A DNA stretch of 20,263 nucleotides from Propionibacteriaceae bacterium UBA6238 (lineage in GTDB: Bacteria > Actinomycetota > Actinomycetes > Propionibacteriales > Propionibacteriaceae), in the NCBI GenBank assembly GCA_002441465.1, contig DJWE01000036.1, forward strand, positions 1 through 20,263, written 5' to 3'. Positions 1 to 7,371 of this stretch are shown here, piece after piece (within the stretch, counting starts at the first letter, position 1; the number at the start of each line of letters is the position of its first letter). Made by a program: the position numbers and the translations under genes. Below the pieces are notes generated by a model. The model did not search any database and was not told the origin of the DNA. It worked only from the letters and a program-made list of their open reading frames with translations.

Positions 1-2
1 TC

Positions 3-410
3 ATCTCGCAGCTCGTCGGCATCACCGACGTGGCTGCGATCATCGGCATCGCGGGCGCCAACGTGTCGATGATCCTGTTCGGCTGGCTCCAGGAGAAGTA
101 TGAGCAGCCCGGCGGCCGCGGATGGCTGCCGTTCATCTTCGGCTGCGTCGCGGGGATCGTCCCCTGGCTGGCGATCCTCTACTACACCGTCGCGCCGGGC
201 TCCGAGGCCGAGCCGCCCGGCTTCGTCTACGCCATCGTGGTGTCGCTGTTCCTGTTCTTCAACGTCTTCGCCCTCAATCAGTGGCTCCAGTATCGAGCGA
301 AGGGCCGCTGGGCGGACTACCTAGTTGGGGAGCGCAGTTACATCATCCTCAGCCTCGTGGCGAAGTCGCTCCTGGCCTGGCAGGTCTTCGGCGGCACGCT
401 CGCCGGCTGA
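3..410 (+). CDS. heliorhodopsin, C-terminal half (5' end outside window)
   Basis: Retinal-binding seven-helix membrane protein of the heliorhodopsin family, a light-sensing rhodopsin class with inverted topology. The frame is open from the window's first complete codon at position 3, so the N-terminal helices (including the counter-ion region) lie outside; about 135 residues are visible against a usual 250-260. Visible landmarks, from memory of the family type protein: NVSMILFGWLQEKY, FGCVAGIVPW, the SLFLFFNVFALNQWLQY helix, GERSYIILSLVAKSLLAWQVF, and a short GTLAG tail. The lysine in SLVAKSLLAW (codon 363-365) is the expected Schiff-base lysine for retinal. A GTG at 30 is internal, not a start, because the homologous sequence continues upstream. 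It ends 38 nt before a terminator that belongs mainly to the convergent tRNA remnant. It appears to be chromosomal host sequence outside the mobile element. Confidence 0.92.
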   Translation: MSQLVGITDVAAIIGIAGANVSMILFGWLQEKYEQPGGRGWLPFIFGCVAGIVPWLAILYYTVAPGSEAEPPGFVYAIVVSLFLFFNVFALNQWLQYRAKGRWADYLVGERSYIILSLVAKSLLAWQVFGGTLAG

Positions 411-447
411 CGCGTCGCGGTCGGGTGGGGCGCCCGACCGGGACAGC

Positions 448-475
448 AAAAAACCCGCGCCTGAGACGCGGGTTT
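448..475 (-). terminator. Rho-independent terminator downstream of the tRNA remnant
   Basis: A perfect 9-bp stem (451-459 AAACCCGCG paired with 467-475) with a 7-nt loop. Read on the minus strand it is followed by six T residues (453 down to 448), the classic intrinsic terminator form. It sits 5 bp past the CCA of the minus-strand tRNA remnant, so it is the original tRNA terminator. It may also stop transcription from the convergent heliorhodopsin gene, although the T tract on the plus strand is only three bases. Confidence 0.8.
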
Positions 476-479
476 GCGA

Positions 480-506
480 TGGTGGGCCTAACTGGACTTG
501 AACCAG
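480..506 (-). other. attachment site: 3' end of a tRNA gene, remainder missing
   Basis: On the minus strand, 506 to 480 reads as T-arm CTGG-TTCAAGT-CCAG, then an acceptor 3' strand TAGGCCC, discriminator A and CCA. The predicted acceptor partner GGGCCTA is not found at the expected place further right, nor are D-arm or anticodon arm, and pairing fails at position 507 (T opposite T). The fragment is followed by an intrinsic terminator and lies 174 bp from an integrase gene. This is the usual layout of an attL/attR made when a tyrosine-recombinase element integrates into a tRNA 3' end. The acceptor sequence resembles tRNA-Ile or tRNA-Val genes, but the identity cannot be fixed without the anticodon. 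Confidence 0.75.
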
Positions 507-631
507 AACCAAGACTCAGCACCCCAAGAGCCCATGAACCCTTGCTCGACCAGCCCAAATGCCGCTTTACTAGGTGCGATATTAGCCTCAAGCAGTGATG
601 CGCAGCGCGCGGCAGAGCGGGCGCAACGGGC

Positions 632-666
632 TACACTGGACCCGAAACCGACCCTATTCCGACCCT
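632..666 (+). promoter_or_regulatory. possible integrase promoter with three phased GACCC repeats
   Basis: TACACT at 632-637 fits an actinobacterial -10 box; no convincing -35 is present. Directly after it, GACCC occurs at 639, 650 and 661, exactly 11 bp apart; the last two lie in a longer CCGACCCT repeat (648-655, 659-666). The block ends 14 bp before the integrase start. Helically phased repeats here could be an operator or recombinase arm-type binding sites. The rest of 507-679 shows no gene. Confidence 0.3.
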
Positions 667-679
667 GGAAGCGAGAGCC

Positions 680-2113
680 ATGGCGGCCCACCGAAAGGCA
701 ACCCTCGGCTCGGTCAAGCCGAGCGCCAACCGCTGGAAGGCGATGTACGAGCGCCAGAATCAGCGCCACGTCCCGGGCCACACATTCAGTACACCAGAAC
801 TCGCGTGGGCCTGGCTCCGCTCCGAGCAGACGTTGATCGACCGCGGCGACTGGACACCGCCGGCCACCCGACGCCTGGAACAGGAGGCTGCAGAGCAGCG
901 CGAGACCGAGACGTCGATCCACTTCGGTGCCTACGCCCGCGACTGGATCACGAATCGGACCACGCCCCGCGGGACACCTCTGGCGCCGCGCACCGTCTCG
1001 GAGTATCACGCCTACCTTGATGGGCCCCTCGCCGACTTCGCAGGGCGCCAGCTCGCCGGCGTCACCCGGGCCGACGTGAAGGCGTGGTGGCAGCGCCTCG
1101 CAGACAAGCCCCGCTACCGGCACCACGCCTACGCCTTCGCCAAGTCCGTATTCAAAGCCGGAGTGAAGGAAGGCCTGATAGAGGCCAATCCGTGGGACGT
1201 CGACAACGCGGCCCGCGTCGTGCTGCAAACGCCGAAGGCGGTCCGGGCCACCATGATCAACGACCTGACGCCCGATGACGTCCAAAGGCTCGCCGATGCC
1301 ACGCGTCCTGGGCAGTGGCAGGCGCTCGTGCTCCTTCTCGCCTGGACCGGCCTTCGACCCGGCGAAGCCTTCGGCTTGCAACGCCGTGACGTCAAGGTCA
1401 GCTACATCGACGGCACCCCCAGCTGGCGAATCCACGTCGCCCGCGCGGTGAGCCGTAGCAGAACACCCGAGGGCACCCGCGTTGACACGATCGGCCTTCC
1501 CAAGACCCTTGAATCCATCCGACACGTCTGGCTACCCCCACACCTCGTGCCGGTCATGCAGGATCACCTCGACCATTTCGCGCAGTCGGGACCCGAAGGG
1601 CTCGTGTTCCCGTCGACCAATGAGACCCTTCCCTTCGCGACAACCCAGCAGGTCGCCGGGACCACTGGCAAGCAGCGCCGCGACCGGAAGGGCGGCAAGG
1701 TCCGGCCCCCTTCGGGATTCACCGGGGCGCGCGAGTCGATCGGGATGCCCGGACTGCGTCTGTACGACCTCCGACACTGGGCCCGCCGCATCCTGCTCAG
1801 CGCCGGCATGGGTGAGCTCGCAGTCGAGCAGTACATGGGGCATCGTCTTCCCGCAGTTCAGGGCGCCTACGCCGTGCTCGATCCGCGTCAGGTGTGGCCT
1901 GTGATGCTCCGGTGCAGTGAGCTGGCTGGCTGGGCGCCCGCCGAGACCGCGCCGACTGCCGCTGTTGCCGACGCGGGGTTGCTCAACGGGATGAATGCCG
2001 GCCAGCTGGCTGCCGTCGTCGGGGCCATGAGTCCAGAGCAACTGGCCGTCTTCGTGCCGACCTTGAGTCCCGATGCACTGGCCCGCCTCATGGGCAACCG
2101 GAGCCGGATGTGA
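680..2113 (+). CDS. tyrosine recombinase / site-specific integrase
   Basis: Phage-type integrase of 477 residues that would catalyse integration and excision of the element at the tRNA site beside it. Layout: N-terminal AP2-like arm-binding region (about 1-60), SAM-like core-binding domain (about 80-180), catalytic domain (about 195-410). Active-site residues visible: Arg226 in TGLRPGEA, Lys275 in GLPKT, the box II YDLRHWA (Tyr362 replaces the usual first His; Arg365), His388 in YMGHRLP and nucleophile Tyr397 in GAYAVLD. The C-terminal 70 residues after the nucleophile (Ala-rich, two Leu/Ala helices ending MGNRSRM) are longer than in many integrases. ATG at 680 follows a weak purine-rich stretch (GAAGCGAG). 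Transcribed away from the attachment site. All catalytic positions appear intact, so it is probably functional. Confidence 0.93.
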   Translation: MAAHRKATLGSVKPSANRWKAMYERQNQRHVPGHTFSTPELAWAWLRSEQTLIDRGDWTPPATRRLEQEAAEQRETETSIHFGAYARDWITNRTTPRGTPLAPRTVSEYHAYLDGPLADFAGRQLAGVTRADVKAWWQRLADKPRYRHHAYAFAKSVFKAGVKEGLIEANPWDVDNAARVVLQTPKAVRATMINDLTPDDVQRLADATRPGQWQALVLLLAWTGLRPGEAFGLQRRDVKVSYIDGTPSWRIHVARAVSRSRTPEGTRVDTIGLPKTLESIRHVWLPPHLVPVMQDHLDHFAQSGPEGLVFPSTNETLPFATTQQVAGTTGKQRRDRKGGKVRPPSGFTGARESIGMPGLRLYDLRHWARRILLSAGMGELAVEQYMGHRLPAVQGAYAVLDPRQVWPVMLRCSELAGWAPAETAPTAAVADAGLLNGMNAGQLAAVVGAMSPEQLAVFVPTLSPDALARLMGNRSRM

Positions 2114-2150
2114 GTCTTCTACGCGATGGCTCGGCGATCCCGCAGGAGCG

Positions 2151-2179
2151 TTGACCCAGCGGTGCAAGCCCTGCATAGT
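2151..2179 (+). promoter_or_regulatory. sigma-70-like promoter upstream of ietA
   Basis: TTGACC (2151-2156), a 17-bp spacer, then CATAGT (2174-2179): five of six and four of six matches to the vegetative consensus with optimal spacing. It would give a leader of about 185 nt before the ATPase start at 2372. The leader (2114-2371) holds no convincing gene, but has two GTGCAC palindromes (2278-2283, 2324-2329). A second possible -10, TAGGAT at 2359-2364, lies 7 bp before the ATG at 2372 and could instead drive a leaderless transcript. Confidence 0.5.
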
Positions 2180-2371
2180 GCGTCGCGACGCCTCGCAGTG
2201 AGGGGTGGGGCAGCGCCTGTCCCAGATCGGCGAGAGCGCGACCGCTCGTAGGCTGCAGCCAGCAGCCCCCGCGACTGGTGCACTCAGACGGCAAATGTCC
2301 CCGGGCGATGCCATCATCTTACCGTGCACACCTGCTGGCTAGGCAGGTACCGCTTGGTTAGGATGGTAAAC

Positions 2372-3577
2372 ATGGCAGGCGCAGTGACCGACAGTTTCCA
2401 CGACCTCAGTGGTCTAGAGCGCGCTGTGGTGGATCTGGTTCGCGTCGGCGTGCGAGGCCATGGTGCAGGGGTACGGCAACTCGCGTCACGATTGATGCGA
2501 TCGGTCCCAACGGGCGTTCAAGATGTCGAGTCGTTCCGCGATGCGGTGCATGAGGCCATCGCGGCGGGGTCTGACTCGACCGCGCTGCGCTACGTCTCAG
2601 GCACCGTCCCGACCGAAGGGGACACCGCGCACCCATTGGTGGATATCGATCTTGTGCCAGACGGCGAGGGACTCGTCCTCAGCACTCAGGTGATGGGTGA
2701 CCTCGTCGAGGTGCTGCAGGAACGTCGACGTGCAGATGAGCTACGCCGTGCGGGAGCGGGTCCCACACGTACGCTCCTATTGAGCGGGCCGCCAGGTGTT
2801 GGGAAGACCATGACGGCCCGATGGTTGGCCCAGTCACTCCAACTACCTCTGCTCTCCCTGGATCTGTCGTCGGTCGTCTCAAGCTACCTCGGGACCTCCG
2901 GACGGAACATCAAGTCCGTTCTCGACTACGCGAAGAGTGGACCTTGCGTGCTGCTCTTGGACGAGTTTGACGCCATCGCCAAGCGACGTGACGATGACTC
3001 AGACATCGGTGAGCTCAAGCGCATCGTCAACGTGATCCTGGTCGAACTCGACCGCTGGCCCGACACCAGTCTGCTGATCGCAGCGACCAATCACCCACAA
3101 CTTCTCGACACAGCAGTTGAAAGGCGCTTCGACCGCTCGTTGACCCTGTCACTTCCAGCTGACGAAGAACGCCGTGCCATCTTGGACAACCTGTCCACTG
3201 GCTTCGAAGGGGTCGACACAGACGCCCTTATTCTCGCAACCCAGCTCACATCGGGGACAACCAGTTCTGACCTTACCCGGTGCTGGTCGCTGGCTCACAG
3301 GCGCTCGATACTCAACGGCTCGACTGTGACTGATGAACTTCTCAGCCAACTAGCGCGTCACGTTAGTCGCGCAGGCCCTCACCGTGACAAGCTCTTCTTG
3401 ACCATGCGCGACACGTTGAGGATGTCGAACAGACAGATCGCCGCTCTTGTGGGCGTGAGCCATCCAACCGTCGCCGCCGGAATCAAGCGAGCAGAAGGAG
3501 TTCAGCGTGACGGAGGCGCGAGGCAACGTAGCTATGTCGCGACCACTTCTCGTCAACGGAGAGGCACTGAGACTTGA
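2372..3577 (+). CDS. ietA: AAA+ ATPase of an ietAS-type cassette
   Basis: AAA+ ATPase of about 401 residues, partner of the subtilase immediately downstream. In this start's numbering: N-terminal helical region (1-125), Walker A GPPGVGKT (139-146), Walker B LLLDEFDA (194-201), sensor 1 Asn in ATNHP (about 240), an RRFDR arginine-finger segment (251-255), a lid domain, then a helix-turn-helix-like segment MSNRQIAALVGVSHPTVAAG (about 351-370). ATG 2372 is chosen because AGGA lies 8 nt before it; GTG 2324 and ATG 2363 are in frame but lack a good ribosome site. The AAA/subtilase pair corresponds to ietA/ietS, described as a Ti-plasmid stability (toxin-antitoxin-like) pair and as an antiphage system. 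The ATPase presumably controls or feeds the protease. No signal peptide or membrane segment. Third positions are less GC-rich than in hsdM/hsdR, suggesting a separate origin. The family call is from domain pairing, not from a search. Confidence 0.82.
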   Translation: MAGAVTDSFHDLSGLERAVVDLVRVGVRGHGAGVRQLASRLMRSVPTGVQDVESFRDAVHEAIAAGSDSTALRYVSGTVPTEGDTAHPLVDIDLVPDGEGLVLSTQVMGDLVEVLQERRRADELRRAGAGPTRTLLLSGPPGVGKTMTARWLAQSLQLPLLSLDLSSVVSSYLGTSGRNIKSVLDYAKSGPCVLLLDEFDAIAKRRDDDSDIGELKRIVNVILVELDRWPDTSLLIAATNHPQLLDTAVERRFDRSLTLSLPADEERRAILDNLSTGFEGVDTDALILATQLTSGTTSSDLTRCWSLAHRRSILNGSTVTDELLSQLARHVSRAGPHRDKLFLTMRDTLRMSNRQIAALVGVSHPTVAAGIKRAEGVQRDGGARQRSYVATTSRQRRGTET

Positions 3578-5894
3578 CGTACAGGCAGCACGTTCCGGTG
3601 GCGGCGACAAGTACGAACCACAGACCGTGGAACAAGCGCAAGAGATCCTTGCTCCACAGGTAATCGCTACGACAGAAGCGGTCGCGGCTCTTCCGCAGAC
3701 GCTACGAGCAAGTGATCGCATCTACGTCGAGGCCAAGCTGCTCCCGAACTATCTCGCAGCGTCCTACTTTCCAACAGAACTCCTGGCCCACGTCGGTGCG
3801 ACTCCAGTCGGATCACGAGCCGACGTCGGCCAGTACGTCACGAGACAGAAGAGTGTTGAGGCGCAGACGAGGCGACTCATCTTTGCCGTCTCGGATAGCG
3901 GGCTGACTGAGCTCCGAAGACTCATCACCGAGGGTGGCCGAAACCGGACGGAAGCTCAAGCCTTCACGCAGGTGCGCGAGCTCAGCGAGATCGCGCTACC
4001 CCGACAGTCCGACGTCCTGCGTACGCGGGAGGCGTCCAATCTGGAGGGCGGCTCGTCCACGCAGCGAGTTTGGGAAGCAGTCCTACATCCGCGCACATCC
4101 AGACTCGGCGAACCCATACCCCTTGATGAAGAAACACTCGAACGCTGGTTCACCCTCATTCTGAGCGAGGGCGGCCAGATCTACCGCGACTACGTCCGAA
4201 GCGTCGGCGGGCTGACCTTCACTCCGGTGAGCCTCGATCTGGAGAGAACCGCCTCCCTTGCTCGCTTCAATCCATTGCGCGTTCTACGTCCCATGCCAGC
4301 GATCCGGCCGCGACCACGCTTCGGCACTCGCAGCGTGCCGCGGCTCACCGCACCGCTGACGAACCAACCGGTCCTGTCGACGGTTTCTGTCGCGGTGTTC
4401 GACGGCGGTGTGGATACGGCCCGCAGAAGCGGCTCCCTATTCGCTATTCCGATCCACGACCTCACTCCAGAGGTGCCAAACCAAGAGGATCTCGACCACG
4501 GCACCGGCGTCACGGGGGCAGCCCTTTACGGTCTTGTTGCACCCGGACAACAAGCGCCAACACCGCCTCTCCCCGTTGAGAGCTACCGAGTGCTGCCTCC
4601 CCCCGCCATTCCCGGTGATCTCGAAGGCTATTGGGTTCTCGACCGAATCAAGGAAGCAGTGGAGACAGACGGGCATCGCCTCGTGAACCTCAGCCTCGGC
4701 CCAACCCTCGCCGTCGAAGACGACATGGAACCAAACCGCTGGACGAGCGAACTGGATCAACTGGCCTGGGAAAGGGACGTGCTCTTCATAGTGGCGGCTG
4801 GCAACGACGGCGACCAAGACCGGACAGCTGGGCTCCATCGAGTTCAGGTACCGGCAGACATGGCCAACGGGCTCGCCGTAGGGGCGTGCGACGCTCCTAC
4901 TCCCGAGAAACCGTGGGCACGGGCTCCATACTCATCAATGGGACCCGGCCGACACGGGGCTCGCGTCCAACCCCTGGGCGTCCAGTTCGGCGGCAGCGAC
5001 GATCGGTTGTTCAACGTCGTTCGAGCGGATGGCACCTTCCTCGAAGCTGCTGGCACCAGCTTCGCGGCGCCAGTGACCACACACGCCCTTGCAGACCTCG
5101 TGACGCGGCTTCCTCGGGTCAACAGCAGCGTACTTCGAGCCTTCACCACCCACTTCGCCGAACGACCGCGGAACCACATCAAGCTGCGGGACGAAGTAGG
5201 GTATGGACGTCAACCGCTCTACTTCGATGAGCTTCTGGACTGCGCACCTAGCGAAGCGCATGTCCTCTATGTCGATGAGATTGAGCGTGGCGACCTCCTC
5301 GGGTACAAGGTGCCGGCCGAGGCCCCGGCCACCACCGACCTGCAGCTCCAGATCACGCTCGCCTACGCATCACCCGTCGATCCGACGCAACCGACCGAGT
5401 ACACGAGCGCCTCTCTAGAACTCGTCTTCCGCCCGCATCACCGGGTTCATTCATTCGCTCCGCCCAAAGGGTTGCCAGGCAAGAGCCAGGCCCTGGACAT
5501 TGGCGGAGACGATGCACGCGTACTCCTGGCCCAGGGATGGACGCCGAGCCAAGAGCCCGTCTCTAAGACGCTGGGGGTGGCAAGACGGGGAGCCAGCGAG
5601 GCTCAGCTGCGCGACAGCGGGAAATGGGAGACCGTCCGCCACTACCGAGTGACACTGAAGCACAGTGAGATCGAGTTGCCGAGACTGGAACTCTCCTACG
5701 TTGCGCGTCGCAGCGGAGCCTTGGACAACTCACCCACCAAGGTTCCGTTCGCGCTCCTCGTCTCGGTCATAGACGAATCGGGAACCGCCAACGTCTACGA
5801 CGCAATCCGCACACAGTTTTCGGCGCTTCGCCCCGTACAGCGGGCAAGGACAAGGCTGCGAACACGCGGCTCTTCGACGTCTCACTGGTACTAA
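3507..5894 (+). CDS. ietS: cytosolic subtilisin-like serine protease of an ietAS-type cassette
   Basis: S8-family serine protease of 795 residues. Catalytic triad: Asp299 in SVAVFDGG, His331 in DHGTGVTG, Ser518 in GTSFAAP; oxyanion Asn433 in VAAGNDG. An uncharacterised N-terminal domain of about 290 residues precedes the catalytic domain (290-550), and a beta-rich C-terminal domain follows (about 580-775). No signal peptide or membrane segment is seen, so it should act inside the cell, unlike ordinary secreted subtilases. GTG 3507 is chosen because GAAGGAG lies 6 nt upstream; this makes a 71-nt overlap with the ATPase gene, implying coupled expression. In-frame ATG 3534 is the alternative. 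As the effector of an ATPase/protease pair it probably cleaves a cellular or phage protein when activated; the target is unknown. The stop codon abuts the target duplication of the ISL3 unit, so the gene is intact. Confidence 0.85.
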   Translation: MTEARGNVAMSRPLLVNGEALRLDVQAARSGGGDKYEPQTVEQAQEILAPQVIATTEAVAALPQTLRASDRIYVEAKLLPNYLAASYFPTELLAHVGATPVGSRADVGQYVTRQKSVEAQTRRLIFAVSDSGLTELRRLITEGGRNRTEAQAFTQVRELSEIALPRQSDVLRTREASNLEGGSSTQRVWEAVLHPRTSRLGEPIPLDEETLERWFTLILSEGGQIYRDYVRSVGGLTFTPVSLDLERTASLARFNPLRVLRPMPAIRPRPRFGTRSVPRLTAPLTNQPVLSTVSVAVFDGGVDTARRSGSLFAIPIHDLTPEVPNQEDLDHGTGVTGAALYGLVAPGQQAPTPPLPVESYRVLPPPAIPGDLEGYWVLDRIKEAVETDGHRLVNLSLGPTLAVEDDMEPNRWTSELDQLAWERDVLFIVAAGNDGDQDRTAGLHRVQVPADMANGLAVGACDAPTPEKPWARAPYSSMGPGRHGARVQPLGVQFGGSDDRLFNVVRADGTFLEAAGTSFAAPVTTHALADLVTRLPRVNSSVLRAFTTHFAERPRNHIKLRDEVGYGRQPLYFDELLDCAPSEAHVLYVDEIERGDLLGYKVPAEAPATTDLQLQITLAYASPVDPTQPTEYTSASLELVFRPHHRVHSFAPPKGLPGKSQALDIGGDDARVLLAQGWTPSQEPVSKTLGVARRGASEAQLRDSGKWETVRHYRVTLKHSEIELPRLELSYVARRSGALDNSPTKVPFALLVSVIDESGTANVYDAIRTQFSALRPVQRARTRLRTRGSSTSHWY

Positions 5895-5901
5895 ACAATG
5901 G
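5894..5901. repeat. left 8-bp target-site duplication AACAATGG
   Basis: AACAATGG directly precedes the left inverted repeat at 5902, and the identical 8 bp follows the outer right inverted repeat at 8455-8462. Eight bp is the usual duplication length for ISL3 elements. Its first base is the last base of the ietS stop codon. Confidence 0.9.
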
Positions 5902-5925
5902 GGCTCTTCACAGAAGGCAGTGGAT
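5902..5925 (+). repeat. left terminal inverted repeat (IRL) of the ISL3 element
   Basis: 24 bp beginning GGCTCTTCACAGAAGGCAGT. It matches each of the two right-type repeats (7342-7365 and 8431-8454, reverse complement) at 22 of 24 positions. The region from here to the transposase start at 6057 shows no gene. Confidence 0.9.
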
Positions 5926-6056
5926 TCATGGGCCGAGTTCGACCGGCGGCTGAGCTGGGTGAGGGATCTCTCGTCCCGGGGGCCTGGGTCGAGGAGGGGG
6001 CCCTCGGGTTGGCAGGCTGAAGGTGTCTACGCCTCATCTGAAACCCAAGGGCCGTT

Positions 6057-7359
6057 GTGCGAAACGCTACCCCACCATGCCTCGATACGTTCTGCCGGCT
6101 TGATCGTCTCGGGCTGACCGTGACCGCCCAGCGCGTCGAACCCGACCACACCGTGTTGCGCTGCAGGCCTACCACTCCCGCCGACCCGTGCCCTGGCTGC
6201 CGCGCCCCTGGGGTGCGTCACGACGCGGTGCTGCGTCGTCTGGCGCATGTGCCCTATGGCTGGAAGCCCACGATCCTCGAGGTGATCGTGCCTCGGTATC
6301 GCTGTGTCCCGTGCCGCAGGGTGTGGGCGACATGACATCCGGGCTGCGGCTCCGTCGAAGGGGAAACTGTCGCGTGACGCGGTCATGCAGGCGGTCAAGT
6401 CGATCGTGGTCGACCGAATGTCGATCGCCCGGGTCGCGGCCAACCTCGGCGTTGCTTGGAACACCGCCTGCGACGCGATCCTCGCCGCCGGCGCCGACCT
6501 GCTCATCGACCATCCGCAGCGCCTCGACGGGGTCACCACGGTCGGGGTCGATGAGCACGTCTGGCGACATACCCGTCACGGCGACAAGTACGTCACAGTG
6601 GTCATCGATCTCACTCCGACAAGGACCAGAAGCGGCCCATCGAGGTTGTTGGCGGTGGTCGAGGGCAGATCGAAACAGGCGTTCAAGTCCTGGCTCGAAG
6701 CCCAGACTGAGGCTTTTCGGGACACGGTGGAGATCGTCGCGATGGACGGCTTCACCGGCTACAAGTCCGCCGCCGTCGAAGCCATCGACACCGTCACCAC
6801 CGTCATGGACCCCTTTCACGTCGTGGCCCTGGTCGGGGACAAGCTCGACCGCTGCCGACAACGCATCCAACAAGAGACCCTCGGGCATCGGGGCCGCTCC
6901 GGGGACCCGCTCTACGGGATCCGACGCGTCGCCCGCACCCGCGCTTCGCTGCTCACCGAGAAGCAACAGCACCGGCTCGCCAAAGTGCTCACCGACCAGC
7001 GTCACGTCGCGTTCGAGACCACCTGGAGCGTCTACCAGGACGTGATCGACGCCTACCAAGCCGACGACCCCGCCGAGGGGAAGAAGATCATGACCCGACT
7101 CATCGACACCATCAAGGCCGGGGTTCCCGCCGGCCTCGACGAGCTCCGCTCGCTCGGGCAGACGATGAAACGGCGCCGCGATGACATCCTCGCGTTCTTC
7201 GACCACCCAGGCACCTCGAACGGCCCCACCGAAGCGATCAACGGATTGCTCGAACACCTCCGCGGCACAGCCCGAGGCTTCCGCAGCATCGTCAACTACG
7301 TCGCCAGATGCCTACTCGACGCTGGCGGGTTCAGACCCCTGATCCACTCACTTCTGTGA
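6057..7359 (+). pseudogene. ISL3-family transposase, disrupted by a one-base frameshift
   Basis: DDE-type transposase split over two frames. Frame A (GTG 6057 to TGA 6335; AAGGG 5 nt upstream) encodes the N-terminal zinc-binding domain: CPGC and, near its end, CVPC followed by RRVW. Frame B (open through 6304-7359) encodes the catalytic domain: GVDEHVWRHTRHGDKYVTV, VAMDGFTGYK, VMDPFHVV and SNGPTEAINGLLEHLRG, supplying the conserved acidic residues. Joining after the Trp codon 6324-6326, skipping one G at 6327, gives RRVW-RHDIRAAAPSKGKLSR, the continuous sequence expected of the family, about 433 residues. One extra G in the GGG run 6325-6327 is the simplest explanation. A programmed +1 shift or a sequencing error remains possible. 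The stop lies inside the internal right inverted repeat, as is common in this family. Confidence 0.85.
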
Positions 7360-7365
7360 AGAGCC
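7342..7365 (-). repeat. internal right inverted repeat of the ISL3 core
   Basis: Reverse complement begins GGCTCTTCACAGAAGTGAGT and matches IRL at 22 of 24 positions. It overlaps the transposase stop, so it is the natural right end of a 1464-bp simple IS (5902-7365). The next 8 bp, AGTTTCAC, do not match the left target duplication, so this end was not used in the latest insertion. Confidence 0.85.
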
Positions 7366-7371
7366 AGTTTC

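Noticed and set aside
488..1525. Minus-strand frame across the tRNA remnant and integrase
   Set aside because: It runs through the tRNA T-arm and lies opposite the integrase domains; no protein features.
2198..2251. Short leader frame (GTG 2198, about 17 codons) before ietA
   Set aside because: No ribosome site, no recognisable sequence pattern, and no link to a regulatory hairpin.
2324..2371. Upstream GTG start for ietA at 2324
   Set aside because: No ribosome-binding sequence precedes it and the extra residues (MHTCWLGRYRLVRMVN) look non-conserved; AGGA favours ATG 2372.
5902..7365. Treating the mobile element as a simple 1464-bp IS ending at the internal right repeat
   Set aside because: The 8 bp after 7365 (AGTTTCAC) do not match AACAATGG on the left, while the 8 bp after the outer repeat at 8454 match perfectly.
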